Below are positions 10,248-21,498 of a stretch of DNA of 64,000 nt, piece by piece; positions within the stretch are counted from its first letter, which is position 1; each line of letters starts with the position of its first letter. The position numbers and the translations under genes are program-made. The notes under the pieces are model-generated. The model made no database searches. It was not told where the DNA came from and saw only the letters and a program-made list of their open reading frames with translations. This stretch comes from Typhlomys cinereus (taxonomy: Eukaryota > Chordata > Mammalia > Rodentia > Platacanthomyidae), in assembly GCA_023101885.1 (NCBI GenBank), contig JALPQD010000205.1, positions 3,267,298 to 3,331,297 of the forward strand, given 5' to 3'.

Positions 10248-13200
10248 AAAATGTCCATAATTTCTCGATTATAACATTAAATGTCAATGATATTAACTCA
10301 CCGATCAAGAGACACAGATTACAAACTTGGATTGAAAACCACAACCCATCCATCTGCTGCCTTCAGGAAACTCATCTCACCACAAAAGATAGGTGCATCC
10401 TAAAATAAAAGGCTGGTCAACAATTCTGCAAGCTAATGGAAGCAGAAAACAGGCAGGGGTAGCAATTATGCTATCAGACAAAGTGGACTTCAAACCAAAA
10501 AAAAATCATAAGAGACACAGATGGATACTACATTTTAGGCACAGGTACAATTCACCAGGAAGACTTCACAATACTGAACATATATGCATTCAATATGCTC
10601 CCCTCCCACATTCATTAAGCAAACCCTACAATGTCTAAAGCGAGAAATCAACCCCAAAACAATAATTCTTGGGGATTTCAACACTCCCCTTTCAACATGG
10701 GATAGATCAACAGATAAAAAATTTAAAAGAGATACTTTGGAACTTAATCAAACCATTACTGAAATGGACTTTACAGATCTCTATCAAACTCTTCATCCAT
10801 CCACCAAAGAATACACATTTTTCTCAGCAGCACATGGAACTTTATCCGAAATAGATCACATATTGGGCCATAAAACAAATCTACGCATATACAGGAGTCT
10901 TGTCAAGTCTAAAACTTGGCATCCACAACACAACAAACAACAGAAAATACACTAACTTCTAGAAACTTAACACTATGATGTTGAATGAGAACTGGATTCA
11001 GGAAGAAATTAAAAAGCAAATTCAAGATTTCCTGAAAGTGAACAATAATGAAAATACAATTTACCAAAATCTCTGGGACATAATGAAAGCTATCCTGAGA
11101 GGTAAGTTCCTAGCTCTTAATGCCTACATCAAAAAAATGGAAACATCAGAAATAAATAACAATTCATCTTAAAGCTTTAGAGACACTAGAGTAATCCAAT
11201 CCCAAAAGCAGTAGAAGAGAAGAGATTAGCAAAATAAGGGGAGAAATATGTTGACATCGAGATTAAGAAAATTATACAGAAAATCAACCAGTCAAAAAGC
11301 TAGTTTTTTTGAAAAAAATCAATAAGATTCATACACCCTTAGCTAAATTAACCAAAAGCAAGAGAGAGAAAACCCAAATGAACAAAATTAGAAATGAAAA
11401 TGGAGTTATCACTACTGATAGCCAAGAAATCCAGAGAATTATAACATCATATTTCAAAAACTTATACTCTGTGAAATTTGACAACGCAAAAGAGATGGAT
11501 GAATTCCTAAGTAAACACAACTTACCTAAATTGAATCAGGAAGTTGTGAGTTATTTAAATAGTCCTACAACATATAAGGAAATTGATGAAGTAATCTCGA
11601 ATCTTCCCACCAAAAAATGTCCTGGACCAGATGGAATCAGCACAGAGTTCTACCAAACATTTAAGGAGCTAATAACACCTATACTCCTTAAACTGTTCCA
11701 TCAAATAGCAAAGGAAGGAACACTACCAAATTCCTTCTATGAAGCTAATATCATCTTAATTCCAAACCTAATAAAGATACACTTAAAAAAGAAAACTATA
11801 GGCCAATCTCTCTGACGAACACAGATGCAAAGATTCTCAACAAAATCTTAGCAAATCAGATTCAAAAACATATCAAAATGATCATTCACGAGGATCAAGT
11901 AGGCTTTATCCCAGGCACACAATTTTGGTCCAGCATACACAAATCAATAAATGTAATTCACAATATAAACCAGTCCAAAGTCCAAGACCACATGATACTC
12001 TCAATAGAGGTAGAAAAAGTTTTTGACAAGATCCAAGAGCCCTTTATGATCAAAACCATAGAGACAGTTGGAATGGAAGGAATCTTTATCAATATAATAA
12101 AAACTATACAACAAGCCTACAGCAAGGATTATACTAAGTGGGAAAAAAACTTGAAGCATTCCCACTTCAATCAGGAACTACACAAAGCTGTCCACTCTCA
12201 CCACTTCTATTCAATATTGTACCTGAAGACTTAGCTGAAGCCATCAGACAAGAAAGGGACATAAAAGAGATTGAAATAGGCAAGGAAGAAGTGAAGCTAT
12301 CTCTATTTGCAGATGGCATGACTTATACTTGAGTTATCCCAAAAACTCCACCAGGAAGATCCTGGAGATAATACAGAAGTTCAGCAGGGTGGCAGGATAC
12401 AAAATAAATGTGCAAAAATTAGTGGCCTTCCCATATGCCCAGAATGAAAGAAGTGAAAAAGCTCTGAGAGAAACAATCCCATTTACTACAGACCCTAACA
12501 AAATGAAATACCTTGGTATAAACCTAACCAAGGAAATATAGACCTTTACAATGAAAACTTTAAAACCCTAAAGAAAGAAATTGCAGAAGACACCAGAAAG
12601 TGGAAAGACCTCCCATGTTCCTGGATTGGCAGAATCAATATCATAACAATGACCATCCTACCAAGGCAATACAGATTCAATACTAACCAATCAAAATCCC
12701 AAAGCAATTCTTTAAAGAAGTTGACCAAACAATCTCAAAATTCGTAAGGAGGCACAAAAGACCCAGGATAGCAAAAACAATCCTGAGTAACAAAAACACT
12801 GCTGGAGGTATAACCATACCAAACCTTAGTCTATACTACAAATCCATAGTTGAAAAAAAAGCCTGGAATTGGCTCCAATATAGACACACAGATCAGTGGA
12901 TAAGAGTTGAAGACCCAGATACATAACTACAGCCATTTGATCTTTGACAAAGGGGTCCAAAAAAATCCAATTGAAAAAGAACAGCATCTTCAACAAATGG
13001 TGCTGGCAAAACTGGATCTCCACATGCAGAAGATTAAAGCTGGTCCTGTGCTTGTCACCATGTACAAGAATTAATTCCAAATTGATCAAGGACCTCAATA
13101 TAAGGCCAGAAACTATAAAAACCATAGTTGAAAGGGTAGGGAACTCCCTCGAGCTGATTGGGTTAGGCCAACAGTTCGTAAACGGACATCCAATAGCACA

Positions 13201-14018
13201 GTCACTACAATCAACACTCAACAGATGGGATCTTGTGAAATTAAAGAGTTTCTGTTCAGATAAAGAGATTGTAACTCCAGCACAAAGGCAATTCACAGAA
13301 TGGGAGAAAATCTTCACTAACCATATATCTGATAGAGCTCTATTATCCAGAGTGCACAAAGAACTTAGAAAACTAAACACCAAGGAAACAAATGGCCCAA
13401 TTAAAAAATGGGCTTTGGAATTTAAAAGAAACTTTACCAGGGACGAAATTAAAATGTCTAACAAATATCTCAGAAAATGCTCCACATCCTTAGCCATCAG
13501 GAAAATGCAAATCAAAACTTCCCTGAGTAACAAAAACACTGCTGGAGGCGAAAATCCACAATACAAACAACACCAAATGCTGGAGAGGATGTGGAGATAG
13601 GGGAACTCTCCTACATTGCTGGTGGGAATATAGCAGGCTCATACAACCACTCTGGTGATCTGTCTGGTGATTCTTAAAGAAGTTAAGGATTGAAATGCCA
13701 TATCACCCTGCTATTCCACTTTTGGGAATAACCCCCCATACAGCAAATATTCACCTCGATAGCACAAGTTCGACCATGTTCATAGCACCACTGTTTACAA
13801 TAGCAAAGTCATGGAATCAACCCAAATGTCCAACAGTTGACGAGTGGATAAGGAAAATGTGGTACATTTATACAATGGAATACTACTCAGCCATCAAAAA
13901 TGATGAATTAATGAAATTTGCTGGGAAATGCATGGAATTAGAAACAATTATATTGAGTGAAGTATCCCAGACACAGAAAATTAAGCACTGTATATACTCC
14001 TTAATAGGTGGATCCTAG
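10248..14018 (+). pseudogene. L1 ORF2 (endonuclease-reverse transcriptase), broken, copy B
   Basis: Endonuclease: TLNVNDINSPIKRHRLQTWI and QETHLTTKDR near 10270-10395, GDFNTPLSTW near 10670. RT: KCPGPDGISTEFYQ near 11620; motif A region near 12000 reads [10 protein letters not shown], so the usual first aspartate is glutamate; the catalytic box near 12303 reads FADGM in place of FADDM. Both changes would abolish RT activity. The Cys-rich end near 13577 keeps [21 protein letters not shown] residues after a frame change. The end is YSLIGGS then TAG at 14016-14018. There are about eight frame breaks. A 27-bp patch at 13522-13548 is copied from 12782-12808. Confidence 0.9.
13522..13548 (+). repeat. 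27-bp segment identical to 12782-12808 inside the same ORF2
   Basis: From CCTGAGTAAC to CTGGAGG the two segments are identical. At 12782 this sequence is in its normal L1 context, the same as copy D at 16737. At 13522 copy D has a different sequence after CCTGAG (GATATCATCTCACC at 17485). Copy B has therefore replaced about 30 bp with a piece from 740 bp upstream, joined at the shared CCTGAG. Confidence 0.85.
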
Positions 14019-15065
14019 TACCAAACCCACTTAGAGACACTCAAAGAAAAATATCTGTAATACCTACAGTAATTGCAAACATTATAAACAGGAGGGATGG
14101 GGAAGGAGGCCCCCACCAGAAACAAGGATAGATCATGTTACCACAGAAAAAGTAGGCCACCATCAAGGAATGCACGTAAGTAATGAGACATCTGGTTAAG
14201 TTCACAGACTTTCCTTCCTGGTCATTTGCAACTGATGGGGTATGATCTCACCAGAAGGGGAGGGCATATAGTTTGGCAGATAAAAAGTAGCCATTTTGCA
14301 CTGGGAGACTCATACCCCCCACCGTGGTCCTTACTTTTATTCCATCTACCTTTGAATATACTCTTATAATAAGATTCTAATTTAACAGGTTTTTATCTCT
14401 GGCCAGGGGGTGATGTCCAATACCCATCAGGATGGAGCCAAGGGCATTGCAGGAGCAGCAAAACTGAAAAAAAATCAACAAACCATAATTCAGAATATCA
14501 GAGACTCTATATCAACCACCTGGAATCAGGCCTGCCTAATCTCTTCCCATCCTGAAGCTCAGGGAAATTTGCGGAAGAGGGGACAGTAAGATTGTAAGAG
14601 CCTAAAGATGGGGAGAAGCAACGATATGCAAGATACTCCACATAAGTTAGGGCCAAAGCTATCATAATAGGACTTTGCATGATCTGCGCAATGACCAACA
14701 CATTATTGACCCCTCAAAGTCTAGCATGGATTAAAGGCACTAGGATCCTTAGAAGCTAGGGATTAACAGCTACAATAGTGTTCGTATACTTAAGGGGAAC
14801 ACAAGAAAGAGTTCTAGGAAATGCCACTGAGTCCTATACCTCATCAGAGAGGAGGACCAGGAGGAAATTTTGACATACACATTAAAGGATGCTCCAGGGA
14901 TGGGGAGTAGGAGGCAGTGGGAGATAAAGAGGGAGAGGGAGAAAGGCAGCGGAAAAGGGGGGAGAGAGCAAGGGGGTCCAGGAAGGGGTGGAGAGATGGA
15001 GGGGACTGGGGTACCTATTAAGTTTGTATGAGCGGAAATAAATTTAAAAAATTAATTGTAACATA

Positions 15066-16093
15066 AAAAAGATAAATCTCTGTAATACTTACAGTAATTG
15101 CAAAGATTATAAACAGGATGGAAGGGGAAGGAGGGCCCCACCAGAAATAAGGAGAGAAGGAATCATGCTTCAGCAGAGAAAATAGGACACCATCAACTAC
15201 TGCAAGTAAGTAATGAGGCATCTGGTTAAGCTCACAAGCTTTCCTTCCTGGTCACTTGAAACTGATGGGGTTTTTTCTCAACAGAAAGGGAGAGCATAGA
15301 GTCTGGCAGATAGAAGGTAACCATCCTGCAAATGGGAGACTGACCCCCCCTTCACTGTGGTCTCCTATTCTTATTCCATCTACCTTTGAATCTACTCTTA
15401 TAATAAGATTCTATTTTAACAGCCTTTTATCTTTGGCTAGGAGGTGACATCCAATACCCATCAGGATGGAACCAAGGGTGGTGCAGGAACAGCAAAACTG
15501 GAAGAAGAAAAAACAAAAAGAATAACAAACCATAATTCAGAACATCAGAGACCCTACATTAATCACCAGGAACCAGGCCAGCCTCATTTCTCCCCATCCC
15601 AAAGTTCAGGGAAATTTGTGGAAGAGGGAGCAATAAGATTGTAAGAGCCTAAAGATGGGGAGGAGCAACAATATCCAAGATACTCCACACAAGTTAGGGC
15701 TGAAGTAATCATAATAGGACTTTGCATGACCTCCACAATGACCAACATATCATTGACCCCCTAAAGTCTAGCATGGATCTCAGGCATTATGATCCTTAGA
15801 GGAAAGGGATTAAGAACCACAATAGTGTTCCTATGCTAAAGGGGAACACAAGAAAGAGTTCTAGGCAATGCTACTGAGTCCTTACATCTCACCAGAGAGG
15901 AGGACCCAAAGGGAAGTTTGATATTCACACTAAAGGATGTTCCAGGAATGGAGGGGGGTACTGGGAGAAAGGGAGGGAAGGGGGAAAGGAAGGGTAAAAG
16001 AGGGAGAGGAAGCAAGGGGATCCAGGGAGGGGTGGAGGGAGGGAGGGGAATGGGGTACCTATCAAGTTTGTGTGAGTGGAAAAAAAATTTTTT
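15066..16093 (+). mobile_element. LINE-1 copy C: a second L1 3'UTR directly behind copy B
   Basis: It starts at GATAAATCTCTGTAATACTT, just past where an ORF2 stop would be, and covers the whole 3'UTR, including a polypurine tract near 15945-16060 and the end TTTGTGTGAGTGGAAAAAAA. It is clearly diverged from the copy B 3'UTR (14044-15065), so it is not a recent tandem duplication. Its 3' half looks closer to the L1 fragment at 27367. There is no target duplication between copies B and C. Confidence 0.85.
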
Positions 16094-16523
16094 AAAAAGG
16101 CTAACTAAACCCTGAAACAACAATGGGTTATTTAAACACCCATTTTCATCACTAGATAGGTCATACAAACTAAAATTCAACAAACAAACCTAAGAGTTTA
16201 GATCAAAAGGACATAACAGACACATACAGAACATTCTACCCAAAAAATACAGAATGCATATTCTTCTCAGAAGCTTTAGAACGTTTTTACTAAGGCAGAT
16301 AGCATTTTAGGCTCTAAATCAAGTCTTACCAATACAGAAGAATCAAAATAATTTCTTATATCTTATCATACATTGGTGCAATAAAACTCAAAACCAAAAG
16401 CGAGAAAAAATACAGTAACCACACAAATACTTGGAGTCTGAATAAGACCCTATTGAATGAGCTGTAGATTGTTGAAGAAATCATCGAAGAAATTCAAAAT
16501 TTTTAGAATAAAAATAACTAACC
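16094..16523 (+). mobile_element. Old L1-like element, middle block
   Basis: It continues the element left at 8339. Translation reads through endonuclease-like text (PFSSLDRSYK, EYR/MHILLRSF-like pieces) with many stops. It begins with the right-hand target duplication AAAAAGGCTAACTA (16094-16107) and ends where copy D was inserted at about 16524. Confidence 0.65.
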
Positions 16524-18982
16524 AAAGAAATAGCAGAAGACACCAGAAGGTGGAAAGACCTCCCTTGTTCCTGGATTGGCAGAATCAACATCGTAAAAAT
16601 GACCATCCTACCAAAGGCAATATACAGATTCAATGCTATACCAATCAAAATCCCAAAGCAATTCTTCAAAGAAGTTGACCAAACAATCTCAAAGTTCATA
16701 TGGAGGCACAAAAGACCCAGGATAGCAAAAACAATCCTGAGTAACAAAAACACAGCTGGAGGTATTGCCATACCAAACCTAGTCTATACTACAAATCCAT
16801 AGTTGTAAAGACAGCCTGGTACTGGCTCCAAAATAGACACACAGATCAATGGATAAGGATTGAAGACCCAGATATAAGCCCACAAAGTTACAGCCATTTG
16901 GTCTTTGACAAAGAGGCCCAAAGAATCCAATGGAAAAAGAATAGCATCTTCAACAAATGGTGCTGGCAAAACTGGATCTCCACATGCAGAAGATTAAAGC
17001 TGGACCCGTACTTGTCACCATGTACAAGACTTAATTCCAAATGGATCAAGGACCTTGATATCAGGCCAGAGACTATAAAAACCATAGTTGAAAGGATAGG
17101 GAACTCCCTCGAGCTGATTGGGCTAGGCCAACAGTTCCTAAACAGACATCCAATGGCACAGTCACTGCTACCAACTCTCAACAGTTGGGATCTTGTGAAA
17201 TTAAAGAGTTTCTGTTCAGATAAAGAGATTGTAACGGGAGCTCAAAGGCAACCCACAGAATGGGAGAAAATCTTCACTAACCACATATCTGATAGAGCTC
17301 TATTGTCCAGAGTGCACAAAGAACTTAGAAAACTAAACACCAAGGAAACCAATGGCCCAATTAAAAAATGGGCCCTGGATCTTAAAAGGAACTTTACCAG
17401 GGATGAAATTAAAATGTCTAACAAATATCTTAAAAAATGCTCCACTTCCTTAGCCATCAGGGAAATGCAAATCAAAACTTCCCTGAGATATCATCTCACC
17501 CCAGTCAGGATGGCAAAAATCCACAATACTAACAACGACAAATGCTGGAGAGGATATGGAGAGAGGGGAACTCTCCTACGTTGCTGGTGGGAATGCAGGT
17601 TCATACAGCCACTCTGGCGAGCTGTCTGGAGATTCTTAAAGAAATTAAAGATTGAAATGCCATATGACCCTGCTATTCCACTTTTGGGAATAACCCCCCC
17701 ATACAGCAGAGGTTCACCTCGATAGCACAAGCACGACCATGTTCATAGCAGCACTGTTTACAATAGCAAAGTCATGGAATCAGCCCAAATGTCCAAGAGT
17801 TGACGAGTGGATAAGGAAACTGTGGTACATCTATACAATGGAGTACTACTCAGCCATCAAAAATGATGAATTACTGGAATTTGCCAGGAAATGGATGTCA
17901 TTAGAAACAATTATATTAAGTGAAGTATCCCAGACCCAGAAAATTAAGCGCTGTATGTACTCCCTAATAGGAGGCTCCTAGTACCAAACCCACCCAGCCC
18001 ACCTAGAGACAGTAATTCCAAGGATTATGAACAGGAGGGATGGGGTAGGAGGGCCACACCAGAAACAAGGAGAGAAGGGACCATGTTACAGCAGGGAAAA
18101 TAGGCCTCCACCAAGTACCCAAATAAGTAATGAGACATCTGATTAAGTTCACAGACTTTTGTTCCTGATCATTTACTACTGAGTGGGTGTGATCTCACCA
18201 GAAGAGGAGGGCATATAGTCTGGCAGATAAAAAGTAACCATTTTGCAAATGGGTGATAGACCCCTCCCTCACTGTGGTTTCCCACTTTTATTACATCTAC
18301 CTTTGAATGTGCTTTTATCACAAGACTCTAACAGCTTTTTGTCTCTGGCCAGGGGGTAACATACAATGCCCACCAGGATGGAGTGAAGGGCATTGCAGGA
18401 GCAGCAAAACTGTAAAAGAAAATCAACAAACCACAATCCAGAACTTCAGAGACTCTATATCAACCACCTAGAACTAGGCCAGCTTAGTCTCTCCCCATCT
18501 TGAAGCTCAGGGAAATTTGCGGCAGAGGGGGCGGTAAGAGTGTAAGAGCAAAAGGATGGGAGGAGCAATGATATGTAAGATACTCTATACTAGTTAGGGC
18601 TGAAGCAATCATAATTGGACTTTGCATGCCCTGCGCATTGTCCATCACACTGTTGACCTCACAAAGTCTAGCATCTGCTAAAGGCACCAAGATCCTTGGA
18701 GGCAAAGGATTGGCAGCCACAGCAGTGTTCCTATACCTAAGGGGAACACGGGAAAGGGTTCAGGGAAAGGCCACTGGGTCCTTGTATGTCATCGGAGAGG
18801 AGGGCCCAGAGGAAAATCAGACATGCACAAGAAAGGACTCTCTGGGAATTGGGGTGGGAGGCACTGGGGGATGGGGAGGGAGAGGGGTGGGGAAGGGGAG
18901 CAGGGAGTATGGGGGGAGGAGGAGGGAGGGAGGGAACTGGTGTACCTAATAAATTTGTATGAGCTGAAATAAAAAAAAAAAC
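16524..18982 (+). mobile_element. LINE-1 copy D, 5'-truncated, relatively young
   Basis: It begins within ORF2, past the RT catalytic core (AAAGAAATAGCAGAAGACAC), and runs to a full 3'UTR with a polypurine tract (about 18850-18945) and the terminal TTTGTATGAGCTGAAATAAA plus A-tail. Flanking AATAACTAACC-like and AATAAATAACC-like sequences (about 16510-16523 and 18985-18998) form an imperfect duplication. Its ORF2 segment has far fewer breaks than copies A and E, so it is probably one of the youngest long L1 pieces here. Confidence 0.92.
16599..17981 (+). pseudogene. L1 ORF2 C-terminal half, copy D
   Basis: Three open pieces cover the ORF2 C-terminus: 16599-16802, 16898-17725 (275 aa) and 17739-17981. 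The 275-aa piece runs from WKKNSIFNKWCWQNW through CWRGYGERGTLLRCWWEC to YDPAIPLLGITPP. In the Cys-rich motif the second Cys is Tyr (GYGE; copy B has GCGD) and the His before CWWEC is Arg. A C-run near 17693-17700, one base longer than in copy B, causes the frameshift at 17700. The end YSLIGGS with TAG matches copy B. It has no endonuclease or RT core and cannot encode an active enzyme. Confidence 0.9.
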
Positions 18983-19400
18983 AAATAAATAAATAACCAA
19001 GACCTTTAGGATATAGCAAAGATAGTTCTAAAAGGGAGATTTATGACTATAAGTGCTTACATTAAAAAAATCAGAGAGATCTCAACTACATTTACTAATG
19101 AGTCACACTAAGGCCTTAGAAAAACAAAAGCAATCCAAACTCAAAAGCAATAGACAGAAATAATAAACATCAGGGAATAGAAGCCAAAATAATAAAACAT
19201 AGAACCAATCAAGCAAAAACTGGGTTCAACGGAAAAACAAACAAAGTTTACAAAGCCAGAGCCAAACCAATGATAGAGCACAAATAACTAAAATTAGAAG
19301 TGAAAAGAAGAGGTTACAGTTAAATCCATAGAATCATTGGAAAATACTTTGAAAACATGTTCTAAAAAAAACAGAATATCTATAGGAAATGAATAATTTT
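18983..19400 (+). mobile_element. Old L1-like element, right block
   Basis: ORF2-like sequence resumes after copy D (for example KALEKQKQSKLKSNR followed by NQSSKNWVQR-like text), fitting the region between endonuclease and RT. It fades out near 19400, where unrelated AT-rich DNA begins. Confidence 0.6.
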
Positions 19401-19652
19401 CTTTTTATTACTTAAGTAATTTTATTTCCTTTCATGTGAATATTTTATGAATTCATCAACTGTAGGCATTTGGGATTGTTTTTAGCATATCACTGATCTT
19501 CTACTAAACTGAAATAAACATTAATTTGAGTTTCTTTGGCTACTTCAGCATTTTTTAAATTTCTTTTATTTTTCAAGTTTTACAAGCATATCAATTACTT
19601 GTCCCGCTTCAGTGCATTCTCCCTCCCACCCATCTCCCTTCTTATATAGCCT

Positions 19653-19768
19653 AAACTGGCCTCAAATTTACTAACATAGTCCAGTCCATATGGGAACTCC
19701 TGACTCTCCTGACTTTATCTATATCATGATTGCTAGGATTCAGGTATATGCCACCATTCCTGGCTGTC
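19653..19768 (-). mobile_element. B1-like (7SL-derived) SINE fragment, antisense
   Basis: The plus strand reads CCTAAACTGGCCTCAAATTT ... TGCTAGGATTCAGGTATATG CCACCA ... CCTGGCTG, the reverse complement of the B1 core. It is strongly diverged and lacks an obvious tail. Confidence 0.65.
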
Positions 19769-20840
19769 TTTCACATAATTCTTTTATTGCCTGACACATT
19801 AATTCATAAATGCAACTAATTTATGCATCTTCACCCCTTACTATTATATTTTTTTAACAACTAAGAGTCTCTGTGTTGTGAGTGTTGCATTTTCAACTTG
19901 TGAGATGAGTTCTGACCCAGTCTTACTCTGAACCTTATTCCCACCTTACTGTAAGAGCCATAAAAAAAACCTTAGGTCCATGTTCCCAAAGTCTTGATGT
20001 AAGACCTTTCCTACCTATCTTGCAGGGTTCCTGTACAAACTGATTAGATCAATCTATGTAAAATTCTTTTGACAACTATAAAGTATTGTAAAATATGGAT
20101 AAGTCAGTGAAGTTATCCAAAAAAATATTTCATGCCTATAACCAAAATATTTTAAGTGAAATAATTTAATATAAACTAATCAGTTAGGCAAACGAACACT
20201 ATTATGTACTGAGACTAATCTTTGAAAAAACATGAGTTACTTTCAAAAAAAATCTGAACTAGCATATTTATTAGTGTTCAATACAAAATATACAGCGACT
20301 AATTAAAAATTAGGAGGGCTCTCCCCCAAAACAATACATTCTTTAATAGACTTATACTTGACTAAGAATTCCATACAAGCTTGATTCCATCTCCTCTCAG
20401 TGCAGTGCATTTTCTCTGTGTGGTGTGTTTTACCCCACCTGTGCACAGCAACCTTCAATCCCTCCATCCCACTAATCGTTTTAAAAAATCCAGGAATCTA
20501 CTAGACACCACAGAGACCTAAGACTTCTACAACCATATCCAATTGAAGACCAGCACATTCAAGCGAGACAAACTTTCCACCCAACCATAAGATAAGTAAT
20601 CTTTTCTACTTTCTATTTATGCTCTGGTGATGGTCACTCCTCCATACATTGCACACTTACTCAATACACCACATCTACTGACTCGTAGTCCTTTATCCTT
20701 GCATATCCCTAGGAAGCCCTAAAAGCTGTCATCTGTCCCACAACTATAACCTATGCACTCCTAGCTACTGTACCCGCACTATCCTATCTTCCTGAAGCTG
20801 TTCTGGCACTTGAATCAAACCTTACCCACCAAACTCAAAT
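19769..20840. other. AT-rich intergenic DNA, nothing recognised
   Basis: No reading frame, repeat family or RNA gene is recognisable here. The sequence is AT-rich with short C-rich patches near 20400-20480 and 20640-20800. Confidence 0.6.
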
Positions 20841-20858
20841 CCAAATCTTAAACTTTTT

Positions 20859-21101
20859 TTTAATTTTTTTTATTATTATTTATTCAACTGTGCGCATGTG
20901 CGTGTGTGTGTCTGTGTATGTGTAGAACCACGGACGCCTCCACCTCCTTCTGCCCCGGGATTCACAGGCTCCGCCCTACCAGGACCAGAAGCGCAGGCCG
21001 CCCCTGCTTCCGCCTGGCGTCTATACGTGGGATCTGGGATCTGAACTCAGGACCTTCCACCTGCAAGGCGGAGGCTTAACCCCTGAGCCACCTCTCCAGC
21101 C
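20859..21101 (-). mobile_element. Dimeric ID-headed SINE, antisense, perfect target duplication
   Basis: The minus strand begins GGGGCTGGAGAGGTGGCTCA, passes GAGTTCAGATCCC and the second unit (TTCTGGTCCTGGTAGGGCGG) and ends in a GT/AC-rich and AATAAATAATAATAAA tail. CCAAATCTTAAACTTTTT occurs at 20841-20858 and 21102-21119, an 18-bp perfect duplication. This is a young insertion. Confidence 0.92.
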
Positions 21102-21311
21102 CCAAATCTTAAACTTTTTAACTAACATTTAGATCATAAACCCTTTCACCTTCAAACCAGAGCTGGGCTTACACACCTCAAGTGTGCTGAAGCACTAAAA
21201 CATTACTAAATACCCCTAGACTAACCCTTAAACAACAACATCCCATCTAAATCCAGGGAAGCAGATCCAACAACTGTTAAAATCAGGCAACTGCATCTGA
21301 CTCAAAAAAGT

Positions 21312-21498
21312 CAGAAACAGCTTCAAAGATGTCTGTGGTGACAGCCTCTTCCAGCTTTGGCCAGCCAGCCATGCCACCTCTGCTTTGAGAAACTGTGCCT
21401 TCCATCTGGAACCGTTAGCTGAATAAACCTCCCTTTCTCCCATAAGTTGATCGACTTTGAGTGTTCTCTCACAGCAATAATTAAGAGTAACTGTTACA
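21312..21498 (+). repeat. Truncated left LTR of MaLR A
   Basis: It aligns with the last half of the LTR at 22999-23356: GATGTCTG, CCAGCTTTGGCCAGCCAGCC, CTGAATAAACCTCCCTTTCT (containing the AATAAA polyadenylation signal) and ending ACTGTTACA. The first 170 or so bases are missing and replaced by unrelated sequence. Confidence 0.85.

Larger units (their letters stand above)
8340..15065 (+). mobile_element. LINE-1 copy B, near full length with monomeric 5' end
   Basis: This is a 6.7-kb L1 with all parts in order: GC-rich 5' monomers (8340-8650), non-monomeric 5'UTR (8651-9140), ORF1, ORF2 and 3'UTR (14019-15065). The 3'UTR has a polypurine tract near 14890-15005 and the terminal TTTGTATGAGCGGAAATAAA. 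Both ORFs are frameshifted. It lies in an older LINE and shares its target duplication with copy C. It is the only copy in the window with an L1 promoter region. Confidence 0.92.

Noticed and set aside
12826..13566. A 246-codon minus-strand open frame
   Set aside because: It lies antisense to L1 copy B ORF2 (and a shorter one is antisense in copy D). It is a by-product of codon composition in the sense ORF2; no independent protein signature is visible.
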